This document shows positions 1 to 9,570 of a stretch of DNA of 64,000 nucleotides, piece by piece. Within the stretch, counting starts at the first letter, position 1. Each line of letters begins with the position of its first letter. Source of the stretch: Poriferisodalis sp965231925 (lineage in GTDB: Bacteria; Actinomycetota; Acidimicrobiia; Acidimicrobiales; Poriferisodalaceae); the NCBI GenBank assembly GCA_965231925.1, contig OZ246894.1, forward strand, positions 4,030,001 through 4,094,000. Reading direction: 5' to 3'. A model generated the notes under the pieces. The model did no database searches and was not told the DNA's origin. It saw only the letters and a program-made list of their open reading frames with translations. Both the position numbers and the translations under genes were made by a program.

Positions 1-726
1 CGGCAGGTAGAGCTCGTCGCCAAGAGCTGATTCCGCACCGAATTCGCCGACAAGCAGCTCCTCAAAGTTGATGATCATCGACTGCGCGTAGCCGGCAGTG
101 GGTGCATCGAGTGCCGGCAAATAGCGATGAGCGATGCGGTTCCGCAACCGTAGGAAGTAGCGGAGATTCTCAGCCACCGACGGATGCAGCCGCTCCTCAC
201 CGGCGAGGTCGATCAGCTCGTCCGTGTCGAGGACTCGCTGCCGACCTTCGACGGTCCTGATTTCGCCGTCAGCGTCTCGGTCGAAGTAGTCGACCTTGTC
301 GCGCTCAAGAATCGCCTGGATGAGCGAATTCCACGCGATGACCATCAGCAAGATGAACTGCTCTGTCCGATAGCCGCTGCTCGGATCGTTGAAGGCCCGA
401 AGAGCTGCCAGTGCGCTCTCGCGTGCTTTGGCGACCAGCAGGTACTCGACGCTCAGCTCATCGGAGTCGGATGGCGAGATGCCGTGAACTCGAAGCAGGC
501 GCTCGAGCTCTTCGTTCCGCTGCGCCAGACGAGAGCGGCCCTCGGTTGAGACGCCGAGCCACTTCTTGACATAGGCGGTGAATGCCTTGCCGTGTGATGT
601 GGAGTTACTCCAGTACTCGATCTCGAGGGCCGACTTGGGCTCGCCTGCCCGCCAGCGGTCGACCATCTCCTGGGCGACTTGGCGGTGACCATCGTCGTTG
701 AAAATCTCGTCGCCGATGCCGACCAC
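1..726 (-). CDS. DUF3644-type protein, 3' end outside window
   Basis: A 242-codon open frame runs off the left edge without a stop. The translated features I see are an early EMVDRWRAGEPKSALEIEYW stretch, a helical centre (EYLLVAKARESALAALRAFN, then EQFILLMVIAWNSLIQAIL), and an LRNRIAHRYLPAL motif with an R-N-x-x-x-H pattern. This layout matches the DUF3644 family, which often sits beside restriction-type genes and may be HEPN-like; that link is from memory. The only usable start in frame is GTG at 726, because a TGA lies nine codons upstream. An overlapping ATG in another frame encodes only MTDVRAYRR before a stop, so the true N-terminus is uncertain. It lies 120 bp downstream of the methylase in the same direction and is probably the third gene of the same operon. 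Confidence 0.6.
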   Translation of the reverse strand, partial: MVGIGDEIFNDDGHRQVAQEMVDRWRAGEPKSALEIEYWSNSTSHGKAFTAYVKKWLGVSTEGRSRLAQRNEELERLLRVHGISPSDSDELSVEYLLVAKARESALAALRAFNDPSSGYRTEQFILLMVIAWNSLIQAILERDKVDYFDRDADGEIRTVEGRQRVLDTDELIDLAGEERLHPSVAENLRYFLRLRNRIAHRYLPALDAPTAGYAQSMIINFEELLVGEFGAESALGDELYLP

Positions 727-846
727 CTCAGCGACGGTATGCGCGCACGTCCGTCATAGCGCGGATGTGGCGTTGGCGATGAGGCGGATCTTCCTCCGCA
801 GTATCCGTTCATCGGACGCAAACCACCCCCGAACGAGAATCGCTGG

Positions 847-3800
847 TTACGTCTTGGGGGGTTTGCGTTCGGCGGATGTTGGCGCGGGGAGATCGGAGGC
901 GGGGATGAGTGGGCCTTCGACTATGCGGCCGAGGAGGTCGGCGGCTTGTGGGGTGACTTCGACGGTGTGTTCGAGGATCGACAGCAGGAGCAGGAGTTCT
1001 TTCGACTGGGTCCAGCGGGTCGGGCGGATGTCGTCGAGTTCGCTGGACTTCCTGCCTTTGCGGTTCTTCATCCGGTAGCCGAGCCAGGACGGCAAGACTC
1101 GGAGGCCGGAGACCTCGAAGTCCCATACCGCCGGGCTGACCGGGGCGAAGACGCCGTTGCCGACGCGGAGTTCTTCGCTCTCGGGGTCGTAGTCGAAGCT
1201 GTCTGGCATGCCGCTGACGGGCGCTGCCTCGACGGCTCGGCCTTCAGGCAGCTTGGCGTTCTTGTCGGGGGCAAAGCGCTCACCCCAGGTGTGCCACCAC
1301 AGGAGGTCGCGGCCCAAAGCGACGGCCTCGTCGAACAGCGCTCGGTCGCTGGTCATCGGGATTCGCACCGGGCCGGCAATCTCGGCGAGTTGGTCACCGA
1401 ACCGCTCGCTGAAAGCCGCAGTGCCGCCGAGACCGTAGACATAGGCGATCAGGTCTTCCGCTGCGAGCACCTCGCCGCGAGCCGTAGGCGTCTCGCCATC
1501 GGCAGTGGCCGTCTGGTCAGGATCGGGGCCTCGATCATCGCCGGCGCGGCCCGAGCGAGCCAAACTCTGATCGATGGCCAGCGGCGCATCGAGTGCAGCG
1601 GCGAGTGCCCCGAGCACCCCTGCGGTGACGTTGGACGACGGCGCGGCGGCGTTGACTGACGATGTGGTGGCATTGGCTGCAGCGGGGTCGCGATACAGCG
1701 GCATCACATTCTTGGCCCCGCGACCGGAGAAGTGGTGCAGGTCCGGCACATAGGGCGAAACCGTCAGCACCGGACCCTGACCGAGCTTGGTGGATGTGAG
1801 CGTGGTCAAGAACACCTGGTTACGGCCACGCACGCGCCAGAGGTCGGGACCGGCGCGGTCGATGACGCGATGATCAGCGATGACCCACTGACGGTCAAGC
1901 GTTCGATAGCCGTAGCGCTCGTAGCCTTCCGGTTCGGCACCGACCTTCAGGCGATGAACCGCCCGCAGCTTGCCGCTCGTCGAGAGCAACGGCCTCGACT
2001 CGATGTCCGATTTCTTCCCGGACTTGGTATCGACAAATGCGTCGCGTCGTCGCCGCGGAACGCGCTGTATCAATTCGCGCCATCGTCGCTGAAGTACTGC
2101 CTTGGATTCGGCGATCGGCCACGTCCTGCCGAGCTTGCTGCCCGAACGTATCCAGGGGAATAACTCGGTGATCTCGGCCCAGTCGTGGTACTCATTTGCA
2201 CTAACCGCTACGAAGCGCTCCAAGCCTTGGCCAGGCACGCGTTCAGTCCGGCTGCCGATCTTCAGGTCTCGGAGCCTGGCGAGCTTGCTAGCTCTGTCGC
2301 CCTCGACGCGCAGGTACCGGACGATGCACTCGCCATTGGCCGCCGACACCGGCCGCGCGGCATCGGCCGCGGCTTGCTCCTGGCTCGCGGCATCCACCGG
2401 CGCAGGTGCGGCACCGGTCCCGACGCCGATCGCAATCGCGATCGGCGTCTGAATGTCGAACACGTTCTCTTCCGTGAGTGCGCCTCGTCCCTCACCGCCA
2501 AGATCGACGATCCACAGCTCGTCGAACGCCTGTCGCAAGAGGTGCCGAACGCCGCCCATCGAGATGCCATCGAGATACGACGACGCTGTGATGAACGCCA
2601 CCACCCCCGGCCCCGGCGGAAGTTCCGTGGCCTGCCACGCTGCCCAGCGCCAGAAATAGACGTAGTCGTTGTAAACGTTCTTGAGATGCGCGCCGAGTCG
2701 GGCATCACGCATCGGCTTCGTGACCGCTTTCAGCAGGGGCGAACCCTCGACGCCGGGCGTCTCAAACCGGACGACGCCGCCCTTTCGCTTACCGGCATCA
2801 CCGAGAGCCTTCTGCTCTCGGTCGTAGGGAGGATTGCCGATCACGACCGTGAAGCGCTTGTGCGCCTTGAGTTCCGCAGCGGCACTGCCCTCGACGGAAA
2901 TTGGGTCGGCCATCGTGCCGAACTGACCTTGAGTCGCCTGATGCTCAAGAGAATCCGTCAGCAGCACATTCACACTCGAGTCGGCGACACCGTGGGTGTA
3001 CAGCTCCAAGGCCACCTTGAGGTGCGCTATCGCATAGGGGCCGAGCATCAGCTCAAAGCCGTGCATCTGCGGCAGCACATGGCGACCCAAGTGCGCGGGC
3101 CAGTTGCTCTCGCTGCCGCCGCCCGACAGGAACGATTCGCGGGCTTGGCGCAGCCAGGCCACCAGGAATGTGCCGGTGCCCGTGGCTGGATCGATCATGG
3201 TCACGAACGGCTGATCTGCGGGCACGCCTTCGGGTACGTCGAAGCCGTTGCGCTCAGCGGTCTCGGCCCATGTGGAGGAATCGGCGATGCCCTTGGCGAG
3301 TCCGAATCGCTCGCGCAGCACCTCGTCGACTGCGCGCACCATGAAGTCGACCACCGGCTGGGGCGTGTAGAACGCTCCGGCGTCCGCGCGCAGCTTGCGG
3401 TCGTACTGCTTCAGAAACTCCTCGTAGAAGTGGATGACCGGGTCGCCGCCCTTCGCGGTCGTGCCGAACTGATCGAGGATCGCTTCGACGTTGCTGACAC
3501 GCAGGTCGGCGATGAGCTGGTCGAGGCCGCTGCCGGCGAGATCGAGCACACTGGCCTCGTCGTGCACCTGTTCGAAGAACGCCTCCAAGAACGGATTGGA
3601 CAGCGGCACCGAGGAGTACACGGGCGAGGTGCCGAAGTCCTCCGGCGAGGTGACCCGGCTCGACAGCAATCCGTAGACGAGGGTTTGCGCGCACATGTCG
3701 GCGAAACGGGCCTCGTCCACATCGGCGATCAGCTGCGAGCGAACCGTGCCAAGCATGGCCGTGAACGGACCCGATCCCGCCTCGGCAGCCAACGCTTCAC

Positions 3801-4485
3801 CGATCTGGTCGCGGAGGTCACCAGCGCAGGCAGCCATCTGCTCAGCCAGTAGCGAAGCAGTCGAGATGGCGGCGCCGAGCGGCAGCTTGAATGCTTCACG
3901 CCATTGCGCCGTCCATGTTTCAGCGCTTGCCCGATTGTCGGCAGGCCATTCCAGGCGGGGTAGCAGTTCGTGATGCAGCCGCGCCAGGTGACGGTCGCTG
4001 CCTTGGCGAGGCCGCCACGCCAAAGAGCGGATCTCGTCTGCACGCCCATCGCGGTTCCACAGCGCCAGCAGGTGCAGCTGCACCGTCTGGTCACCTCCGG
4101 TGGTCACCACGAACAGCAGATTCTCGGCGTCCCAACGAGGTCGGTTGTCGCCCGGCGCCCGTTGGCTTCGCCGGCGGGCGAACGCTTGGGCCACCCGCCG
4201 GAATTGAGTGACGGGCAGCCGCTCGCGATCAAACTCGACAAAGAAGATGCCCCACGGCTGGTCGACGCTCAGTGGTCGCAGCTGGCGCAGCCGTCGCAGG
4301 CTCGACATCTGATCTGGATCGATGCCGACCTCATCGGGTAGCCACTCCCAGGTCAGGCGTTCTTCGTCCATGTCGGTGACATCGAGCGGCCATCCGAGCT
4401 CGTCAGCCAAATACTCAAATAGGTCGGTCTGAGTGCGAATGCGCCGAAGCACCGAACCGCTCAAGGTCGGCCGTGGATCAGCCAT
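847..4485 (-). CDS. N6-adenine DNA methyltransferase, large restriction-type (Eco57I / type ISP-like)
   Basis: This 1212-residue protein has a large N-terminal region (about 1-330) without a clear nuclease motif. A target-methylase core follows: FYEEFLKQYDRKLRADAGAF near residue 350, YTPQPVVDFMVRAVDE, the SAM-binding motif I DPATGTGTF near residue 431, and the catalytic N6-adenine motif NPPY near residue 550. The long C-terminal part resembles the target-recognition region of Eco57I/type ISP enzymes. It ends in a typical tail (EGPLIPASDLPAP). The ATG start shares one base with the stop of the upstream helicase (TGATG), which indicates translational coupling. The likely role is methylating host DNA adenines so that the helicase-containing partner spares self DNA. 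The nuclease component is not identified, and whether this is restriction-modification or another defence type cannot be settled here. Confidence 0.85.
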   Translation of the reverse strand: MADPRPTLSGSVLRRIRTQTDLFEYLADELGWPLDVTDMDEERLTWEWLPDEVGIDPDQMSSLRRLRQLRPLSVDQPWGIFFVEFDRERLPVTQFRRVAQAFARRRSQRAPGDNRPRWDAENLLFVVTTGGDQTVQLHLLALWNRDGRADEIRSLAWRPRQGSDRHLARLHHELLPRLEWPADNRASAETWTAQWREAFKLPLGAAISTASLLAEQMAACAGDLRDQIGEALAAEAGSGPFTAMLGTVRSQLIADVDEARFADMCAQTLVYGLLSSRVTSPEDFGTSPVYSSVPLSNPFLEAFFEQVHDEASVLDLAGSGLDQLIADLRVSNVEAILDQFGTTAKGGDPVIHFYEEFLKQYDRKLRADAGAFYTPQPVVDFMVRAVDEVLRERFGLAKGIADSSTWAETAERNGFDVPEGVPADQPFVTMIDPATGTGTFLVAWLRQARESFLSGGGSESNWPAHLGRHVLPQMHGFELMLGPYAIAHLKVALELYTHGVADSSVNVLLTDSLEHQATQGQFGTMADPISVEGSAAAELKAHKRFTVVIGNPPYDREQKALGDAGKRKGGVVRFETPGVEGSPLLKAVTKPMRDARLGAHLKNVYNDYVYFWRWAAWQATELPPGPGVVAFITASSYLDGISMGGVRHLLRQAFDELWIVDLGGEGRGALTEENVFDIQTPIAIAIGVGTGAAPAPVDAASQEQAAADAARPVSAANGECIVRYLRVEGDRASKLARLRDLKIGSRTERVPGQGLERFVAVSANEYHDWAEITELFPWIRSGSKLGRTWPIAESKAVLQRRWRELIQRVPRRRRDAFVDTKSGKKSDIESRPLLSTSGKLRAVHRLKVGAEPEGYERYGYRTLDRQWVIADHRVIDRAGPDLWRVRGRNQVFLTTLTSTKLGQGPVLTVSPYVPDLHHFSGRGAKNVMPLYRDPAAANATTSSVNAAAPSSNVTAGVLGALAAALDAPLAIDQSLARSGRAGDDRGPDPDQTATADGETPTARGEVLAAEDLIAYVYGLGGTAAFSERFGDQLAEIAGPVRIPMTSDRALFDEAVALGRDLLWWHTWGERFAPDKNAKLPEGRAVEAAPVSGMPDSFDYDPESEELRVGNGVFAPVSPAVWDFEVSGLRVLPSWLGYRMKNRKGRKSSELDDIRPTRWTQSKELLLLLSILEHTVEVTPQAADLLGRIVEGPLIPASDLPAPTSAERKPPKT

Positions 4486-7400
4486 CAGTTCAACTCCATC
4501 CAGCAGTCCAAGCGGGGCCTCGGGGCACCTGCGGGCACCTGCGCCGCCCGTTCGTAGCTGTTGGCGATGTGATCCATGACGCGCTTGCGGACGGCGACCA
4601 GTTTCTCCAGCTCGAAGCGGGTGCGCCGAGGCGTCTGCGGCGTCGAGCGAATACAGGCAGCGACATCACCGACGTCGTCACCTGCTTCGACGATCCGGTC
4701 GGTGTCGGCACTCCACAGGTACCAGCGTGTCGGGCCCGCCTCCAGCGTGAACTCGCCGCCGGCCGACTCGGTGTCGAGCGCTGGCAGCGTGACGCACAAG
4801 AACACCCCGCGCACACCGCCATCGGCCCGTTCGCGGCCCGAGAATGCGCCGCCGGGCAGTGCGCTGAGCCGGTCGGCCAAGTCGGGGTGCTCACGCAGCA
4901 GCTCCTGATACTCCAGATGCAACTGCTCGACGGGTGTGATCTCGCCCTCGTAGCCGGCATTGAACTCCTTGAGCGCCTCGAAATCGTCTTCAGGCGTCAG
5001 CAGCTTTCGGCCCTCGATTCCCAGCGTGCGCGAGATCAAGAGTGTCTTGCCGCTGACCCGTCCGTAGAGCTGCAGGATCCGGTCGAGATCGTCAGGCGGC
5101 AGAAAATTCCAATACCGCACCACGCCCCGCTCCGCCGCCTCCGCCGGGTCGTCGGCCGCGATCCGGTCTTCGATCTCAGGATTCATGCGGCGATCCACAC
5201 GGCCGATGCGCTGCATCAGCCGTACCGGGTTCCAGTGGATGTCGTAGTTCACCAGCAGCATGGCGTCCTGCAAGTTCAGTCCCTCCGACAGCACGTCGGT
5301 GGACACCAGCACCGCGATCTCGCTGCCCGGCGACAGCTCCGATGGCGATGCGCCGTTGTAGTACGGGGAGAATCGCCGGATCACGTCGGCCCGGCTGCGT
5401 GACGAGCCGCCGTCGAGCTGTTCGACACCGGAGATACCCGCTTCGCGGAGGTGCTTGGCCACATATCGTGCCGTGTCTGCGAACTCGGTGAAGACCAGCA
5501 CCTTGCGGCCTTGCGGCTCGTTGCGCAGCAGATTGTCCTGCGGCGTCGTCTTCCAGGCCGGCTGGTGCCGACCGCGCATCTCCTTGCTCGTCAGCAGATC
5601 GATCAAGCGGTGCAGCTTGTCATCGTCGGCAGGCTGGAACTCTCTCGTGCGCGACAAGAACCCAGCGATACGGTCCAAGTCGCGGCGCACCTCGGCCAAG
5701 ATCGCCGGCACGTCGTACTCGCTTCGATCGAGCAGGTCTGCGGCCTCGGCCAACTCGGGAGGCACCACATCGTCGCTGTCGGCTTCGTCGTCGGCCTCGG
5801 GGTCGAGCCCGAAGCCGAGCTGCTGCTCGGGGCGAAACCCGATGATGTCAGCGTTGACACGTTTCCACTCGCCGAGCTGCTGACGTTCGCGCGCCGTCGC
5901 GACGTTCTTGTCGGCGAAGGCGAGCAGCTTGCGCATCAACAGGTCCAATGATTTGGTGAACGCGTAAACGCTGCTCTCGAAGCGCTTGAGGAACATCGAG
6001 CGGATCAGCCCCACCACCTGCCTCTGGCGGTTCTCCTCCAGCGGATCGATGTCGGTGCGGTCGCCGATGTAGAAGTAGAGCGGGTAGTAGATCGCGAGTG
6101 TGAACAGGGGATTGTCTCGCTTGAATGACTCCTCGAACAGGTCCAGCACATCGCCGTACGACTTGCGGATGGAGTACGCGGCGACCTGCGGCGGCTGGCG
6201 CTGGGGGAACATGGCCTCGCTTGCGCCGAGCGCCTGCTGACTGCGGCGCGCATAGGTGCGGCTGCGCTGCACGACGAGTTCGCGGGCCACCGGTCCTGCG
6301 CCGGCCTCGCCGATGCCTTCGGTTGCCATGTCGAACAGCGCCGGATGGTCCAGATCGGCGTCGCTGAGCCGTCCGTCCAGCTCCCGCTCCATGTTGCGGA
6401 AGTGCGTCGTCAGGTTGTTGACGCCGAGCGTGCGGGCGAAGTACCCGTCATCGCCGCCACTGAACAGCTCGATCATGTGCCGCAAGTCGGTGATGCGGTT
6501 GTTGATCGGCGTGGCCGTCAGCATGAACACCTGCTTCGGCCTCGCCGGGGCGGTGCGCGCTCCGGTCTTCGGGTCGGCCACGCCGTGGATGAGGTCGAAC
6601 ATGCGCCAATAGCGCGACCTGGTGTCGGCACCATCAGGACCCTCGTAGATGCCGAGCCGGCCCCGGTTGCGGAAATGGTGCGCTTCGTCGATGACGACAG
6701 CGTCGGCCAAGGCAGCCATGCGCTCGAAACGCGCCGGGTACACGCCGCCGCGGCTGAGGTCGGTGTGGCTGAACACCGACAGGTTCGAGAAATCGGCACT
6801 TCCCCCGACGCCTCCGATGTGATCGAGCAACGCATCAATATGCGGCTGCCACACGCCTTCCACCGCCGCCTTGGGGGCGAACAGCACCACTCGCTTGCTC
6901 TCGTGCAGCACCAAGCGCTCGATGAGCATGAGCCCGACGAAGGTCTTGCCCAAGCCGACGCCATCACACAAGAACGCTCCCCCGTAGCGTCGCGCGATCT
7001 TCATAAGCGTCCAGTACGCCTCGCGCTGGTACTGATCGAGCTGGTCGAACACCTTGGACTCGTTGCGGTCCCACTCGGCAGCGGCAAGCTCCTGGCCGCG
7101 GAAGAACTCGTGCAGCGCCTTGGCGTAGACGATGAACGGCGACAGCTCGGCCGTGTGGCGGGTGATCGTTTGCAGCACCTCGTCGGTGACCGGCTCGGCT
7201 GCGGCCCAGTGCTCGTCGAACCAGTCCTGCAGCTGCGCGACTTCGGCACCTACCTGCACCTGGATGTTCAGCTCGGTGTTCTGGGTGAGTCCTGGGCGGG
7301 TGAAGTTGCTGGAGCCGACCAATGCCCGGGCACCCACCACTTCGAGCTTGGAATGGGTGATGTACGCCTTGGCGTGGAACTTCGACTTACGAAACACGCG

Positions 7401-7790
7401 GCACTCGATCTGGCCGCTCTTCAACGCCTCGACGACGCCGCCGACGCCGGTCAGGAACGGGTTCCGGTCCTTCTCGCCCTCCAAGCTGCCGTCCAGGCGG
7501 TCCATGCGCTCGGCGAGCGCTCGCGTGAACGCCTGCTTGGTTCGCAGCGACACCTCCTCGCCCATGAGAATGCGGATCTTGTCGAGTTGCTGCCAGTGCC
7601 CGTCGAGTTCCAGCAGCGAGCCGATCTCGAAGAATCCGGTGGCAATGTCGAAGCTACGCGAGATCTCGCACCACTGCCGCAGGTACTCCAACCCCGTCCA
7701 GCCCGATACCGAGTTGTCCACAATGAACAACTCGCTGCCTTCGGCAGAACCACTGCCAATCTGAGCCGGATTGCTCACCCGAGCGACCAT
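4485..7790 (-). CDS. PLD-domain SNF2/DEAD-like helicase, defence-type
   Basis: This about 1100-residue protein has an N-terminal phospholipase-D-like domain: KFHAKAYITH (H-x-K) near residue 138 followed by GSSNFTRPGL. An SF2 helicase core follows, with Walker A GVGLGKTF near 278, DEAH in VVIDEAHHF near 366 and LTATPINNR. The C-terminal helicase lobe contains KVLVFTEFADT near 763 and QRIGRVDRR near 860. Such PLD-helicase proteins are partners of large N6-methylases in restriction-like systems; the PLD domain is a candidate nuclease. A single H-x-K motif suggests dimerisation would be needed for an active site. I chose ATG 7790, which has AGGG seven bases upstream. GTG 7847 would add 19 residues of ordinary composition. 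It is the first gene of the operon and is divergent from the Fic gene. Confidence 0.87.
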   Translation of the reverse strand: MVARVSNPAQIGSGSAEGSELFIVDNSVSGWTGLEYLRQWCEISRSFDIATGFFEIGSLLELDGHWQQLDKIRILMGEEVSLRTKQAFTRALAERMDRLDGSLEGEKDRNPFLTGVGGVVEALKSGQIECRVFRKSKFHAKAYITHSKLEVVGARALVGSSNFTRPGLTQNTELNIQVQVGAEVAQLQDWFDEHWAAAEPVTDEVLQTITRHTAELSPFIVYAKALHEFFRGQELAAAEWDRNESKVFDQLDQYQREAYWTLMKIARRYGGAFLCDGVGLGKTFVGLMLIERLVLHESKRVVLFAPKAAVEGVWQPHIDALLDHIGGVGGSADFSNLSVFSHTDLSRGGVYPARFERMAALADAVVIDEAHHFRNRGRLGIYEGPDGADTRSRYWRMFDLIHGVADPKTGARTAPARPKQVFMLTATPINNRITDLRHMIELFSGGDDGYFARTLGVNNLTTHFRNMERELDGRLSDADLDHPALFDMATEGIGEAGAGPVARELVVQRSRTYARRSQQALGASEAMFPQRQPPQVAAYSIRKSYGDVLDLFEESFKRDNPLFTLAIYYPLYFYIGDRTDIDPLEENRQRQVVGLIRSMFLKRFESSVYAFTKSLDLLMRKLLAFADKNVATARERQQLGEWKRVNADIIGFRPEQQLGFGLDPEADDEADSDDVVPPELAEAADLLDRSEYDVPAILAEVRRDLDRIAGFLSRTREFQPADDDKLHRLIDLLTSKEMRGRHQPAWKTTPQDNLLRNEPQGRKVLVFTEFADTARYVAKHLREAGISGVEQLDGGSSRSRADVIRRFSPYYNGASPSELSPGSEIAVLVSTDVLSEGLNLQDAMLLVNYDIHWNPVRLMQRIGRVDRRMNPEIEDRIAADDPAEAAERGVVRYWNFLPPDDLDRILQLYGRVSGKTLLISRTLGIEGRKLLTPEDDFEALKEFNAGYEGEITPVEQLHLEYQELLREHPDLADRLSALPGGAFSGRERADGGVRGVFLCVTLPALDTESAGGEFTLEAGPTRWYLWSADTDRIVEAGDDVGDVAACIRSTPQTPRRTRFELEKLVAVRKRVMDHIANSYERAAQVPAGAPRPRLDCWMELN

Positions 7791-7891
7791 ACCGGTGCCC
7801 TGTGACACGAGCAGTACATGCGGCGATTCGTCGAGCCCTCTCCACACACGGGGACAGCATTCGATTCGGGGGCCTGGCCTTGGGCCGCTGG

Positions 7892-7975
7892 TCAGGGACC
7901 GAGTGCAGTGATCGGCACGACCGAGACGCCGTCTGGCCGGGTGTAGGCGTAGCCGATGGCGTCAGCACAAGAACG
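7892..7975 (-). pseudogene. 3' tail of a lost AAA_14/DUF4143 ATPase gene
   Basis: Read on the minus strand, this short frame ends in RPDGVSVVPITALGP followed by TGA. The intact AAA_14 ATPase at 23882-25159 ends in RSDGVVVIPLTALGP. The preceding residues (AIGYAYT versus AVGYGYR) also match. No upstream body of the gene remains; it is cut off where the Fic promoter region begins. It is a relic of a second copy of that family. Confidence 0.6.
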
Positions 7976-8048
7976 ATCTGTCTCACGAACAGAAACTTGT
8001 GACAGTTTGATACCGTTAGTGTCGCCGTTGTAAGCATTGGGGACAGAC

Positions 8049-9497
8049 ATGGGCCGATACCTTGACCTCGACTATGTCCGCTGGGTCGGCACTGGCCAAG
8101 TCTCGTCTCCGTACAAGGCGTATGTGCCGTGCGCCCTGAACGGCTGGGTGCCGTCGGTGGAGTCAGATGTGCGTTCGCTGGTGAGGGTGGCCGAGGGCCG
8201 CATCGCGGACGCGAACCGGCTTGATGTTCGCAGCTCGCAGACGCTTCGGCTCATTCTCACCAGAGCTGAAGGCCTCGCGACCAGCAGCGTCGAGAACATC
8301 AGGACCACCATTCGTTCGCTGAGCCTTCTCGAGTCGCTGAGAGGACTGCGGCGAGCCGAGACCGACCGCAACGACCGATTGACCCTCGGAAGCGTGCAAA
8401 TGAACACCGAGGCCGTGAAACTCGCATCGCGTGATGATCCCGCAGTGACGGTCAGCGACATCGAGCGGCTGCATCGAGTGCTGTTCACCGACACACCAGA
8501 TCAATTCGACGCAGGGCGACTGCGCAGCGAACAGGTGTGGATCGGCAGCCGGCAACGAACACCGGTGAACGCTCACTTCGTTCCCCCGCCGCACACCGAG
8601 GTGCCTGCGCTGATGCAGGACCTAGCCGGGTACATCTCGGACCGCACCGTCTGGACACCTGGAATCGTGAAAGCGGCTGTGGTTCATGCGCAGTTCGAGA
8701 CAATTCACCCGTTCACTGACGGGAACGGAAGAATCGGTCGGGCACTCACGAATCTTGTCCTGCGACGAGATGGGCACCTGCAAGCCCCTGTGCCGCTGTC
8801 AGCAGCGATAGAAGCTCGCAGACAGGACTATTACGACAGCCTGCAAGAGAGCCGCCTGTTCATCGGCGACCGCTCCAACGATGACCGTTCCGCGTCAATG
8901 GCATCCTCAGTCGAGTTCACAGCAAACGCTGTTGTCGTAGCCTGCGACTACGCAGCGGCGGCGGCCAAGTGCGTTGCCGAATGGGAAAACAAGTGCAATG
9001 AAGTTCCGTCGAAACAACGGTCTTCGGCAACTGAGATCTTGAACATCATGCGAACCGCGCCATCAGCGACGCTGCCGTTCGTCGTCGAACGCTCCGGACT
9101 GCACAAGCGCACAGCGGCCCGTGCCCTGGATCGACTCACAAGCACGGGCTTGCTCGCGGAGAACTATGACGAAGAGAGCGGCGTACGAATATTCGAAGCA
9201 CCGGACCTCGTGAACATCGCTGACAACCGCGACACCCTTGTCGCGGAAGCGTGGAGACTGCATCTAGACGGCCACACTGGTATCTCCGAGCAATTGCATG
9301 CACTCGCTAGCAGCCATAAACGGCCAGAACCAACAACTGGTTCCGACTCGCCAACCGATGCCATCGTTGATGCTGCTGTTCGGGTCCCAAGCAAACCGCC
9401 CGCATCGAACAAAGCGCCCCGCTGCGGCCATATCGGTACCCGCAGCCGCAAACCCTGTCGACGACGCGTCGGACACACCGGCAACCACACGTACTGA
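8049..9497 (+). CDS. Fic family protein (AMPylase-type), class II
   Basis: This 482-residue protein carries the full Fic catalytic motif HPFTDGNGRIGR starting at His220, so AMP or another nucleotide could be transferred to a target protein hydroxyl. An N-terminal TSSVEN (residues 78-83) fits the inhibitory motif [ST]xxxE[GN] of class II Fic proteins, whose Glu blocks the active site. A winged-helix-like segment follows (near residues 315-380, around HKRTAARALDRLTSTGLL). The tail has two cysteines and two histidines (CGHIGTRSRKPC, then HTGNH) and may be a small zinc-binding or basic element. ATG 8049 is preferred over the in-frame TTG 8037. It is divergent from the restriction-like operon, a common defence-island arrangement. 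Its target is unknown. Confidence 0.88.
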   Translation: MGRYLDLDYVRWVGTGQVSSPYKAYVPCALNGWVPSVESDVRSLVRVAEGRIADANRLDVRSSQTLRLILTRAEGLATSSVENIRTTIRSLSLLESLRGLRRAETDRNDRLTLGSVQMNTEAVKLASRDDPAVTVSDIERLHRVLFTDTPDQFDAGRLRSEQVWIGSRQRTPVNAHFVPPPHTEVPALMQDLAGYISDRTVWTPGIVKAAVVHAQFETIHPFTDGNGRIGRALTNLVLRRDGHLQAPVPLSAAIEARRQDYYDSLQESRLFIGDRSNDDRSASMASSVEFTANAVVVACDYAAAAAKCVAEWENKCNEVPSKQRSSATEILNIMRTAPSATLPFVVERSGLHKRTAARALDRLTSTGLLAENYDEESGVRIFEAPDLVNIADNRDTLVAEAWRLHLDGHTGISEQLHALASSHKRPEPTTGSDSPTDAIVDAAVRVPSKPPASNKAPRCGHIGTRSRKPCRRRVGHTGNHTY

Positions 9498-9570
9498 GAC
9501 AGACCGGGATCAGGGCTGATTGCATCATCCACTTGGACGCCGCCATCCAACGGCTGGGCGGGCAAGGCCG

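Noticed and set aside
2185..3852. Plus-strand frame of 555 codons opposite the methylase
   Set aside because: The opposite strand has the SAM-binding and NPPY motifs in one continuous frame.
1..7790. Calling the left operon a DISARM or BREX system
   Set aside because: No DUF1998 (drmB), drmA, PglZ or BrxC-type gene is in the window; helicase plus methylase alone is not enough.
6345..7805. Plus-strand frame opposite the helicase
   Set aside because: It lies antisense to the PLD and Walker A/DEAH region; no motif of its own.
7802..8002. Small plus-strand gene between the helicase and Fic
   Set aside because: It has no ribosome-binding site or recognisable domain, and the opposite strand carries the AAA_14 tail.
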